Part shown: positions 18,329 through 26,373 of the stretch, piece by piece
Layout: each line of letters opens with the position of its first letter
Numbering within the stretch: position 1 is the first letter of the stretch
Source of the DNA: Pseudomonadota bacterium
GTDB lineage: Bacteria > Pseudomonadota > Gammaproteobacteria > Steroidobacterales > GCA-2729495
NCBI GenBank assembly: GCA_963204745.1
Contig: CAUJHF010000025.1
Coordinates: 47,921-111,920 of the forward strand
Direction of reading: 5' to 3'
DNA: 64,000 bases
The notes under the pieces: model-generated
The model's input: only the letters and a program-made list of their open reading frames with translations
Database searches by the model: none
What the model was told of the DNA's origin: nothing
Made by a program: the position numbers and the translations under genes

Positions 18329-18798
18329 TGAGCGATACCGTTCTCGACGTTCTCCTGTACCTCTTCGAGACTTATACGGAGCAGGAACCGGAGGCAGCAG
18401 ATCAGGACGTGCTGCGCGACGAGCTGCTGCGGGCCGGCTTCGGTGAACCTGAAGTCGACAGCGCGCTGGACTGGCTCGATGGCCTGAACGAAACCAGCGC
18501 CCCTTACGCGGGGATTCCAGGCGAGCGCTCGGTGCGCGTCTACAACGAGGTGGAGATACGCCGGCTGGACCTCGACTGCCGCGGCTATCTGCTCTATCTG
18601 GAGCAGGTCGGGATACTCTCGCCCGCACAGCGCGAAGTGGTGATCGACCGGCTGATGGCGCTGGGCTCGGATACGGTCGACAAAGAGCAGCTGAAGTGGG
18701 TTGTACTGATGGTCCTGTTTGCCCAGCCGGGGCAGGAAACCGCCTTCTCGCGCATGGAAGATCTGGTCTTCGAGGAGAGCGCCGACGCCATGCATTGA
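18328..18798 (+). CDS. smg: Smg/DUF494 family protein
   Basis: 156-residue acidic protein of the Smg family (DUF494): DTVLDVLLYLFETYTEQEPE, a central RVYNEVEIRRLDLDCRGYLLYLEQVGIL and a conserved WVVLMVLFAQPG. The molecular function is unknown, but it is almost always encoded directly after dprA in gammaproteobacteria. Start and stop overlap dprA as TAATG, implying translational coupling. topA begins 102 bases downstream. Confidence 0.9.
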   Translation: MSDTVLDVLLYLFETYTEQEPEAADQDVLRDELLRAGFGEPEVDSALDWLDGLNETSAPYAGIPGERSVRVYNEVEIRRLDLDCRGYLLYLEQVGILSPAQREVVIDRLMALGSDTVDKEQLKWVVLMVLFAQPGQETAFSRMEDLVFEESADAMH

Positions 18799-18900
18799 GC
18801 GTTTATTTGTGTTTCAGCAGCCAAGCCGCGCTAGAGTCGCGGCTTCGTCGTCTGTAGAGTCCGCGTTTTCTGCAGATCTTCAGCCCGGGTTTGGGAGCGC

Positions 18901-21423
18901 ATGACCAGTATCGTCGTCGTGGAGTCGCCGGCAAAGGCAAAGACCATCGAGAAGTACCTCGGCAAGGACTTCAAGGTGTTCGCCTCCTATGGGCATGTGC
19001 GCGACCTGCTGGAGAAGGATGGCGCCGTCGACCCCGGGCACGGCTATGAAATGAAATACGCGGTGGCGGAAGACAAGGAGCGTCATATCGCCGCCATTGC
19101 CAGTGCGCTCAAAAAGGCCGATACCCTTTATCTGGCGACCGACCCTGACCGGGAGGGTGAGGCGATATCGTGGCACCTGGAGGAGGTGCTCGGCGAGCGC
19201 GGGCTGCTGAAGGACCGTTCCGTATACCGGGTCGTGTTCTACGAGATCACCGAGCGCGCGGTCCGCGAGGCCATCGAGCAGCCGCGCCAGGTTTCCATGG
19301 ACCTCGTCAACGCCTACCGTGCCCGGCGTGCGCTGGACCATCTGCTCGGCTTCAAGCTGTCACCGCTGCTGTGGCGGAAGATCAGCCCGAAGCTCTCGGC
19401 CGGGCGCGTGCAGAGTCCGGCGCTGCGCATGCTGGTCGAGCGTGAGGAAGCCATCGAGGCCTTCCGCAGCCAGGAATACTGGTCCATCGATGCCCTGACC
19501 GGAACCGCGCCGCAGTTCTTTGCGGCCCGCCTGGTCGAGTATGCGGGTCGCAAGGTCATCGACAGCTTCAATCGAGAAAAGCCCGAGGTCTTCAGTTTCC
19601 AGAACGCGGCCCAGGCTGAGGAGGCACGCAGTACTCTTGAGACTGCTGCTGCCGGCAAGTTGCGCGTCAAGAGTGTGGAGCGCAGTCAGCGCCGCCGCCG
19701 TCCTGCACCGCCGTTCACGACCTCGACGCTGCAGCAGGAAGCCTCACGCAAGCTCGGATTCCGCGCCCGCAATACCATGCAGGTTGCGCAGAAGCTCTAC
19801 GAAGGCGTGGCAATTGAAGAGGGCACGGTCGGCCTGATCACGTACATGCGTACCGACTCGGTCGGGCTGGCAAAAGAAGCCATCGAGGATATCCGCGGCC
19901 TCATCGTCGAGCGCTACGGCAAGGCCAGCCTGCCGGCGCAGCCGAACGTCTACAAGACCACGGCGAAGAATGCGCAGGAAGCGCACGAAGGCATCCGGCC
20001 GACCAGTATCCGCCGCACACCCGAATCACTGCAGCGTTTCCTGAGTGACGAGCAGTACAAGCTCTACAGCCTGATCTGGAAACGCACCATCGCTTCGCAG
20101 ATGGAGCCCGCTGTGTACGATCAGCTCGCCGTCGACCTCGTGCCGGCGCAACGCGCAGAGGCTGGCCGCTTCCGGGCTTCGGGGTCGACCCTGGTGAGCC
20201 CGGGCTTTATCGCCGTATATCTCGAAGGTCGTGATGACGACGGTGACGACAACAGCGAGGTGAAGCTGCCGGCTGTGCATGAAGGCGACATTCTGTCGCT
20301 GGAGGCCGTACGTCCTGAGCAGCATTTCACCGAGCCACCCCCGCGCTTTACGGAAGCAAGTCTCGTCAAGGCACTTGAGGAGCGCGGCATCGGCCGGCCT
20401 TCGACCTATGCCTCGATCATTTCGACGCTGCTGAACCGGAAGTACGCCGAGCTGAAAGGTCGGGCGCTCAAGCCCACCGACGGCGGGCGCGTGGTGAGCG
20501 GTTTTCTGACCAGTCATTTCACCCGCTATGTCGATTACGACTTCACCGCGCACATGGAAGACGAACTCGACCAGATCTCGCGTGGCGAATGTGCATGGGT
20601 GCCGGTGCTGGAAGAGTTCTGGCAGCCCTTCGCCGTTCTGCTCAAGGAAAAGGACAAGTCAGTCAGCCGCGATGAGGCGGTGCAGGCCCGTGACCTGGGC
20701 AAGGATCCGGTATCCGGCCGGCCGGTCTCGGCGCGTTTCGGCCGCTATGGCGCCTTCATCCAGATCGGCACTCGCGACGACGAGGAAAAGCCGAAGTGGA
20801 AGGGCCTCCAGCCCGGCCAGAGCATGTTCAATATCGAACTGCCCGACGCGCTCGAGCTGTTCAAGCTGCCGAGAAAGCTTGGCACCTTGCCGGGCGGTGA
20901 ACCGGTCAGCGCAAATACCGGCATGTTCGGCCCCTATGTGCAGTACGAGACGGTCGACAAGGAGACCGGCGAGGTCGTCAAGAAATACGCCTCCCTGCAG
21001 GAAATCGATCCGCTGAAGGTCACGCTCGAGGAAGCCATCGAGGTGATCAGGGCGAAACAGGAAGCGGATGCCAAGAAGCTGGTCAAGGACTTCGGCGTGG
21101 ATGGCATACGCATATTGAACGGTCGTTGGGGGCCGTACCTGGCAGACGCCGAGCGCAATGCGCGGATACCAAAGGACCGGGAGCCCGAGTCCATCACCCT
21201 TGAAGAGGCGCGGAAGCTGCTCGCGGATGCGCCGGTACGCAAGCGCCGCTGGGGCAAGAAAGTCGTCAAGAAGGCGGCGAAAAAGGCGGTCAGGAAGAAG
21301 GTACCGAAGCAGGCCGCGGCGGATGGCTCGGCGCCGCCGGCTGCTGCAAAGAAGAAGACCGGTGCCCGCAAGAAAACCGGTGCAAAGAAGAAGGCGGCAA
21401 AAAAGAAAGCTGTGTTAGGCTGA
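18901..21423 (+). CDS. topA: DNA topoisomerase I with lysine-rich C-terminal tail
   Basis: 840-residue type IA topoisomerase that relaxes negative supercoils. The TOPRIM domain has the metal-binding acidic motif (VVVESPAKAKTIEKYLG, TDPDREGEAISWHL). The active-site tyrosine is in GLITYMRTDS (Tyr315). The core ends in GIGRPSTYASIISTLLNR, and the C-terminal region has topoisomerase repeat domains (GRYGAFIQIG, NTGMFGPYVQYE, NGRWGPYLAD). The family's four-Cys zinc fingers are absent. The last about 60 residues are an Ala/Lys-rich tail (KKAAKKAVRKK to KKKAAKKKA). In actinobacteria such tails aid processivity and DNA binding; here that is inference. A weak CACTTA/TAAGTG hairpin follows at 21425-21440. 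Confidence 0.96.
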   Translation: MTSIVVVESPAKAKTIEKYLGKDFKVFASYGHVRDLLEKDGAVDPGHGYEMKYAVAEDKERHIAAIASALKKADTLYLATDPDREGEAISWHLEEVLGERGLLKDRSVYRVVFYEITERAVREAIEQPRQVSMDLVNAYRARRALDHLLGFKLSPLLWRKISPKLSAGRVQSPALRMLVEREEAIEAFRSQEYWSIDALTGTAPQFFAARLVEYAGRKVIDSFNREKPEVFSFQNAAQAEEARSTLETAAAGKLRVKSVERSQRRRRPAPPFTTSTLQQEASRKLGFRARNTMQVAQKLYEGVAIEEGTVGLITYMRTDSVGLAKEAIEDIRGLIVERYGKASLPAQPNVYKTTAKNAQEAHEGIRPTSIRRTPESLQRFLSDEQYKLYSLIWKRTIASQMEPAVYDQLAVDLVPAQRAEAGRFRASGSTLVSPGFIAVYLEGRDDDGDDNSEVKLPAVHEGDILSLEAVRPEQHFTEPPPRFTEASLVKALEERGIGRPSTYASIISTLLNRKYAELKGRALKPTDGGRVVSGFLTSHFTRYVDYDFTAHMEDELDQISRGECAWVPVLEEFWQPFAVLLKEKDKSVSRDEAVQARDLGKDPVSGRPVSARFGRYGAFIQIGTRDDEEKPKWKGLQPGQSMFNIELPDALELFKLPRKLGTLPGGEPVSANTGMFGPYVQYETVDKETGEVVKKYASLQEIDPLKVTLEEAIEVIRAKQEADAKKLVKDFGVDGIRILNGRWGPYLADAERNARIPKDREPESITLEEARKLLADAPVRKRRWGKKVVKKAAKKAVRKKVPKQAAADGSAPPAAAKKKTGARKKTGAKKKAAKKKAVLG

Positions 21424-21489
21424 CCACTTAACAATAAGTGCCAACCCATTGCCGGGGCACCAGAAAAGCAAGATCCCGGCCGGTCACGC

Positions 21490-24400
21490 ATGAAAAAGTA
21501 TCTGAAATACGGTAGTGCTGTAATCGCAGCATTGTTTGTGCACTCGCTGGGAGCGGCTCCGCCTCCTGCTGCAGGCACGCGCCTGAAGGCGATTGCCGCT
21601 GCCGACGGCGAAGAGCGCGTATACATCGTCCAGCTTGCCGCACCCCCTGCTGTTGCCGAGCCCGGTCTGCGCCACGAGCGCCGGAAGGGGGCTCGTGCCC
21701 GTCTTGAGATGCAGTCGCCCGCAGTCCGGCGCTACACGGACCGTCTCGTCGCGCGGCATGACGCGACGCTCGACGCAATCGGGGCGCGCCCGGCCAAGCT
21801 CTACAGTTATCGCTATGCACTCAACGGCTTCTCCGCACGGCTGACGCCGGCCCAGGCGCACAAGCTCAAGGGGCGGAAGGGCGTGCTCAACGTCTGGGAA
21901 GACCGCAAGCAGCAGGTCAGGACCAACGACAGTCCGGACTTCCTCGGGCTGAGCGCCGCAGCCGGTGGTCTCTGGAGGGATCAGAAGCTCAGCGGCGAAG
22001 GCGTGGTGATTGGCGTGATCGACAGTGGTATCGCGCCCGGCCACATCAGCTTCAAAGACACCATTCCGGCAAAGCGCCCCCGCCTGTGTCGTTCGACCTG
22101 GGCTGAAAACTCGCTGCTCGGCTTGTGGCTCTGCAAGCGCTTCAAGTCGCGTCCCGACCAGCTGGTCTTTACGCGGCCAGCCGGCTGGCAGGGCGCGTGT
22201 GAGGCCGGCGAGGTGGGCGAGGGCTTTTCGACCACCGACTGCAACAACAAGCTGATCGGCGCCCGTTACTACATCGATGGGTTTCTCCAGCAGTACGCCC
22301 TGAACGAGAATGAGTTCATCTCACCCAAAGATGCCGACGGTCACGGTACTCATATTGCCTCGGTCGCGGCCGGGAACCGGGTCAAGGCCACGCTGGGCGG
22401 TGAGTTTGTCGACAATATCAGCGGTATGGCGCAGCGGGCACACGTCGCGGTGTACAAGGCCTGCTGGCTGGAGCCTGGCGCCGCACGCGGTTCATGCAGT
22501 ACAGCGGATCTGACCCAGGCGATCGAAGACGCCGTCGCCGATGGCGTCGACATCATCAATTACTCGGTGGGTACTGATGATGACATCGTCGATGCAGATG
22601 ATCTTGCGCTGCTGGCGGCCGTGAACGCCGGTGTGCTGGTGGTTGCGGCGGCGGGGAACGAAGGACCGGCACCGGAAACCGTGAACTCGCCGGCGGCTGC
22701 GCCCTGGGTGCTGGCGGTGGGCGCTTCCAGCCGGCGCGGTGGACGCTTTTATGATGCGATCCGCGTCAACAGTCCGGCCAGCGTGCAGAACGACTATGTG
22801 GCCGTTGAAGCAGATTTCACGCCCCTGCTCAGGAACAAGGGTCCGCTGACGCTGGATCTCGTACTGGTTGATGATGGCATCTACGGCTTCTTCGATACCA
22901 CGATCGGTACCACCTTCGATGCCTGCGAGACGGTGCGCAATACCGCTGAGCTGAATGGCAAGATCGCGCTGGTGCAGCGTGGCGGCTGCAATTTCGATGT
23001 CAAAGTGCGCAATGTCCAGGATGCCGGCGCCAAGGCCGCACTGATTTTCAGCGATCAGGGCGAAGCAATCATCATGACCGGTTTGCGTACCGGTATCACG
23101 ATTCCGGCGCTGATGATCGGCAACGACGACGGCGAGTTGCTGCGCGCACGGCTTGTCGCCGGTGACGCCGTCGGCGTGACCCTGGAGAAGGGCCTGTTCC
23201 TGCGGGTTGCTGATTCCGGAAACCTGATGGAGGCAATCTCCTCACGGGGCCCAAACCAGTGGCAGGCGGATGTACTCAAGCCCGACCTCACCGCGCCGGG
23301 TGTTGAGATCCTCGGTGCGCAAACGCCGGACGGGGCGAACAACCTGCGCGGCGAGACCTTCCAGTATCTGTCGGGAACCTCGATGGCAGTCCCGCATGTG
23401 GCTGGCATCGCAGCACTGCTCAAGGAAGCGCACCCGGACTGGAGTCCGGCTGCGCTGCGCTCCGCGCTGATCACCACGGCGCGCCAGGATGTACTGAATC
23501 AGGACGGCGAAACACCGGCTGATCCCTTCGACTTCGGGGCCGGTCATGTGGCGCCCAATGCAGCTTTTGCGCCGGGACTCGTCTATGACGCCGGTGCCGA
23601 CGACTACGATGCCTTTCTCTGCGGTCGTGATCAGCCGAGGGACAGTTCGATCGATTGTGCGCGCCTGGAGGCCGACGGTTACGCGACCGATGGCAGTAAC
23701 CTCAATCTGCCGACCATCGCCACCGATGATCTGGTCAGCGAGCAGATCATCCGGCGGCGGGTGACCAATGTCGGCGAAGCAGCGCAGTTTGTCGCCAGCG
23801 TCGAGATGCCGACCACGATCAATGCGGAGATCAGTCCCTCGCTGTTGTCGCTGGGAACTGGCGAGAGTGCGGATTTCGAGATCCGGCTCTCGACGCAGTA
23901 CGCCACTTTCGACGCCTGGCAGTTCGGTGCGTTGACATGGACGGCAGGCGCAACCAGTGTGCGCTCACCGCTGGCCATCAAGGTGCTGCGCTTCGCTGCG
24001 CCCATCGTCGTCGCCGGCAGCGGGACAGAAGGCAGCCTCGATGTGGTCCTGCAGAGCGGGTACACGGGAAGCTATCGCGCCACGCTGAGCGGGCTGGAAG
24101 CGGCCAATCAGGGGCAGCCCGAGGACTTGCGTGCGGCATTGACGGATGCCACCGTCGCCGAGGATCTGAGCGACAGCTACATCTTTATCCAGCCCGGTAG
24201 CGGCTCACTGCCGGCCAGTGTGCGCCGCCTGCCGATCATCGTGCCGGAAGGTACGCGGTATTTGCGCGTTGCCTTGTCCAACGAGGCGCGCAACGGGAAC
24301 GCTGATCTTGATCTCTATGTGTATGCCTGTCCGGACTTTGGTGAGTGCATTGCGGAGGCCACGCCCAGCCAGAATGCCGACTCGGCAGAGGCCATCAACC

Positions 24401-24687
24401 TGATTCCTGCCGAAGGTCAGAGCTATGTCACTCCGGGCGAGTACTACGTCGATGTGCATGGCTTCGATACCGACGGCGGCAGTGCCACCTTCAATCTGCT
24501 GGTATGGACGGTGGGTGCCGATCGGGCCAATGCGACGCTCACTGCGCCCGGCAGTCTCAGTTCCGGCAGCCCGGCCAACGTTGGCGTGAGCTGGCTGGGC
24601 CTGTCACCGGGGCTGCATCTGGGGCTGATCAGCCACAGCGATGGCGATATCAGCTTTGGTCAGACCGTCATCGAAGTCACGCCCTGA
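21490..24687 (+). CDS. Secreted subtilisin-like (S8) serine protease
   Basis: 1065 residues. A signal peptide (about 1-22) precedes an I9-type propeptide (VYIVQLAAPPAVAEP to YRYALNGFSARLTPAQAHKL). The S8 catalytic domain has Asp178 (GVIDSGI), His285 (DGHGTHIAS) and Ser631 (SGTSMAVPHVAG). A PA domain is inserted between His and Ser (GKIALVQRGGCNFDVKVRNVQDAGAKAALI), as in Vpr- and cucumisin-type subtilases. The C-terminal 350 residues are beta-rich: a fibronectin-like domain (RRVTNVGEAAQFVASVEMP) and a pre-peptidase-like domain (RYLRVALSNEARNGNADLDLYVYACPDFGEC). It is probably secreted for nutrient proteolysis, in a monocistronic position. Confidence 0.94.
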   Translation: MKKYLKYGSAVIAALFVHSLGAAPPPAAGTRLKAIAAADGEERVYIVQLAAPPAVAEPGLRHERRKGARARLEMQSPAVRRYTDRLVARHDATLDAIGARPAKLYSYRYALNGFSARLTPAQAHKLKGRKGVLNVWEDRKQQVRTNDSPDFLGLSAAAGGLWRDQKLSGEGVVIGVIDSGIAPGHISFKDTIPAKRPRLCRSTWAENSLLGLWLCKRFKSRPDQLVFTRPAGWQGACEAGEVGEGFSTTDCNNKLIGARYYIDGFLQQYALNENEFISPKDADGHGTHIASVAAGNRVKATLGGEFVDNISGMAQRAHVAVYKACWLEPGAARGSCSTADLTQAIEDAVADGVDIINYSVGTDDDIVDADDLALLAAVNAGVLVVAAAGNEGPAPETVNSPAAAPWVLAVGASSRRGGRFYDAIRVNSPASVQNDYVAVEADFTPLLRNKGPLTLDLVLVDDGIYGFFDTTIGTTFDACETVRNTAELNGKIALVQRGGCNFDVKVRNVQDAGAKAALIFSDQGEAIIMTGLRTGITIPALMIGNDDGELLRARLVAGDAVGVTLEKGLFLRVADSGNLMEAISSRGPNQWQADVLKPDLTAPGVEILGAQTPDGANNLRGETFQYLSGTSMAVPHVAGIAALLKEAHPDWSPAALRSALITTARQDVLNQDGETPADPFDFGAGHVAPNAAFAPGLVYDAGADDYDAFLCGRDQPRDSSIDCARLEADGYATDGSNLNLPTIATDDLVSEQIIRRRVTNVGEAAQFVASVEMPTTINAEISPSLLSLGTGESADFEIRLSTQYATFDAWQFGALTWTAGATSVRSPLAIKVLRFAAPIVVAGSGTEGSLDVVLQSGYTGSYRATLSGLEAANQGQPEDLRAALTDATVAEDLSDSYIFIQPGSGSLPASVRRLPIIVPEGTRYLRVALSNEARNGNADLDLYVYACPDFGECIAEATPSQNADSAEAINLIPAEGQSYVTPGEYYVDVHGFDTDGGSATFNLLVWTVGADRANATLTAPGSLSSGSPANVGVSWLGLSPGLHLGLISHSDGDISFGQTVIEVTP

Positions 24688-24881
24688 GCACATCCCGCGC
24701 GCCGCCGTTGCGCACCCGGCTGCAGTGCCGAGAGCAGGCTTAACAAGTCAGCGTCTGCACCGGACTCGAACGAGACGCGATAGCCGCGGATCGTCAGGTA
24801 GTCGCGAGGATCAGGCGGGGGCAGCACTTCGCTTTCGTCTGGAAATGCCGCCATCAGGTAACTGAGCAGATCTTTGTCCAC
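24660..24881 (-). CDS. Small hypothetical protein
   Basis: 73 codons from a GTG at 24881. The first about 55 residues look protein-like (DKDLLSYLMAAFPDE, then DYLTIRGYRVSFESGADADLLSLL); the rest is less convincing. GGAG lies about 10 bases upstream of the GTG. The 3' end overlaps the 3' end of the S8 protease gene in antisense. It overlaps the preceding small frame (24811-25011), so the two may be coupled genes or halves of one frameshifted gene. I recognise no family. Confidence 0.35.
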   Translation of the reverse strand: MDKDLLSYLMAAFPDESEVLPPPDPRDYLTIRGYRVSFESGADADLLSLLSALQPGAQRRRAGCAQGVTSMTV

Positions 24882-25011
24882 GTGATTTGATCTCCATATT
24901 GCCGCCGGTCCAGAAGCGCGCCGGGCTGCGGGTGGGTTGCATGAGGGCAGAGGCCCGCCGCAAGGCTTCAGGCCAGCTCGGTAGTGCTCTGCCCAGGCTG
25001 TGCTGGTTCAT
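24811..25011 (-). CDS. Small hypothetical protein, possibly frameshifted with its neighbour
   Basis: 66 codons from an ATG at 25011 with GGAGA five bases upstream, a good Shine-Dalgarno. The N-terminal 45 residues (HSLGRALPSWPEALRRAS, ARFWTGGNMEIKSRGQ) look plausible, while the last 20 overlap the frame of the next small gene and look like read-through. One natural reading is a single gene of about 100 codons broken by a frameshift near 24870. Nothing is recognised, and confidence that either piece is expressed is low. The remaining intergenic DNA at 25012-25160 shows no gene. Confidence 0.35.
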   Translation of the reverse strand: MNQHSLGRALPSWPEALRRASALMQPTRSPARFWTGGNMEIKSRGQRSAQLPDGGISRRKRSAAPA

Positions 25012-25167
25012 GGTGTCTCCGTCAGTGGGTCCGACCGGGGCATCCGGCCGCTGTCCACGGCGCGCAGTATTCGTGCCGCTGTTTGCAGCCTGATCACAGC
25101 GGGATTACATTTTTTTGACGGTATGGCGTTGTATGCAGCGCACGAGAGCCATGTCTATTTGTGATCC

Positions 25168-25213
25168 GGATTATAAAAAATATGTTTATATACAACGTCT
25201 TATGAAAATACAC
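25168..25213. other. AT-rich upstream tract of the phasin promoter
   Basis: This segment is strongly A/T-rich in a high-GC context and includes an inverted repeat TATAAA-N7-TTTATA (25172-25190). It lies directly upstream of the predicted phasin -35 and could act as an UP element raising transcription, or as a binding site for a regulator. Confidence 0.4.
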
Positions 25214-25221
25214 AGATCCTC

Positions 25222-25250
25222 TTGCGCTGCACAACGAACTGTCCTAGAAT
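25222..25250 (+). promoter_or_regulatory. Predicted sigma-70 promoter of the phasin gene
   Basis: TTGCGC (25222-25227), a 17-base spacer, then TAGAAT (25245-25250), 42 bases before the phasin ATG. The -35 region is TGC-rich (TTGCGCTGCA), the kind of sequence reported for PhaR operators in other bacteria, so autoregulation through the adjacent phaR product is plausible (inference). Confidence 0.6.
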
Positions 25251-25291
25251 GCGTCTTGTCCAGTGCCAGTCGCTTTCAAGGAGTCCTGACC

Positions 25292-25627
25292 ATGACCGAT
25301 CTGAACCAGTTCCCGAATATCCCCGGTTTCCAGAAAGAAGCCCTTGAGCCCCTGCGCGCCTTCAACGGCGTCGCCGTTGAAGCATTCGAGCGCCTCTCCC
25401 AGCAGAACTATGCGGTTCTGGGTGATTGCATCAATTTCGCTGTCGACCAGGCCCGTCTGCCGACCAACGTCGCCAGCTACGGCGAGTTCCTGACCCGTCA
25501 GATGGAGTTCACCCGCGCTTTCGGTGAACAGCTGGTCCGTCGTACCCAGGAGTACGTGGAAATCGCCGGCAGCATGCAGGCCAAGGCTCAGGCCACGGTC
25601 GCTGCCAGCCAGACCAAGGCGGCCTGA
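25292..25627 (+). CDS. Phasin family protein (PHA granule-associated)
   Basis: 111 residues from the ATG at 25292, with AAGGAG eight bases upstream. All-helical, with the phasin pattern: FQKEALEPLRAFNGVAVEAFERLSQQNYAVLGDCINFAVDQ, a kink, then a second helix FLTRQMEFTRAFGEQLVRRTQEYVEIAG and an Ala/Gln-rich tail. Phasins coat polyhydroxyalkanoate granules and limit coalescence. It has its own promoter, AT-rich upstream tract and strong terminator, as expected of an abundant protein. The phaR and phaC genes that follow support the assignment. Confidence 0.88.
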   Translation: MTDLNQFPNIPGFQKEALEPLRAFNGVAVEAFERLSQQNYAVLGDCINFAVDQARLPTNVASYGEFLTRQMEFTRAFGEQLVRRTQEYVEIAGSMQAKAQATVAASQTKAA

Positions 25628-25649
25628 ATACAGACTTCGCCGATCTGAA

Positions 25650-25686
25650 GGGGCGCTCGCCGCTGAGGTGAGCGCCCCTTTTCTTT
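25650..25686 (+). terminator. Rho-independent terminator after the phasin gene
   Basis: A perfect nine-base-pair GC stem, GGGGCGCTC (25650-25658) with GAGCGCCCC (25670-25678), an 11-base loop, and a TTTTCTTTT tract immediately after. It lies 23 bases past the phasin stop and separates the phasin transcript from phaR. Confidence 0.85.
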
Positions 25687-25808
25687 TGCGCGACCGGCCG
25701 GAAGGGCAGCGCTTGCCCGTGTCGCGCTGCACATACCGCTTCCGGAATCCCGGGTTAGAATCAAAACCTGAGCGACAGGCACACCCCGATGATCAGGTAG
25801 CTGGACCC

Positions 25809-26327
25809 ATGCCGAGGACAGTCAAGAAGTACGCGAATCGCCGCCTCTACGACACCGAGGCCAGTCGCCACGTCACGCTGGACGGCATCAGGCAGCTGGT
25901 CGCCGGCGGTGAAGACGTGGTGGTGATCGACGACACGACCGGCGAGGACATCACGCGCAGCATTCTGCTGCAGGTGATCTCCGAGCAGGAGCAGGGCGGC
26001 CGGCCGATACTGTCGGCAGAGATGCTCCGGCACATCATCCGTTTCTACGGCAATCCGCTGCAGGAACTGATGGGTGGCTATCTCGAGCGCAGTCTCGACA
26101 TATTCATGAAACAGCAGAAGGGCCTCCAGGACCAGATCCAGAAATCGATGGGTGCCCTGCCGATGGGCATGACACCGCCGCATCTGTCGCCGCTCGGCTC
26201 GATGCAGGATATGGCGGCGAAGAATATCGAGGCCTGGACGCAGATGCAGAAAACCTTTCTCGACATGATGATGCCGCGTCCCGCAGCGGAGAAAGGCAAG
26301 GACAAGCCCACCGATCACAAGGAGTAG
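25809..26327 (+). CDS. phaR: Polyhydroxyalkanoate synthesis repressor PhaR
   Basis: 172 residues from the ATG at 25809. The N-terminal PHB/PHA accumulation regulator DNA-binding domain is RTVKKYANRRLYDTEASRHVTLDGIRQLV. The granule-binding domain follows (ITRSILLQVISEQEQGGRPILSAEMLRHIIRFYGN), then a Met/Gln-rich C-terminus. PhaR represses phasin expression and is released when it binds nascent PHA granules. The upstream in-frame codons fall in the phasin terminator region and are not coding. phaC follows after 46 bases. Confidence 0.93.
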   Translation: MPRTVKKYANRRLYDTEASRHVTLDGIRQLVAGGEDVVVIDDTTGEDITRSILLQVISEQEQGGRPILSAEMLRHIIRFYGNPLQELMGGYLERSLDIFMKQQKGLQDQIQKSMGALPMGMTPPHLSPLGSMQDMAAKNIEAWTQMQKTFLDMMMPRPAAEKGKDKPTDHKE

Positions 26328-26373
26328 ACGCCCTGCCGCCGGATTGAACACCGGGCGGCAGTCAGCCCGCAGC

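Noticed and set aside
21425..21440. CACTTA/TAAGTG hairpin after topA as a terminator
   Set aside because: Short A/T stem with no T-tract; the S8 protease gene follows at once.
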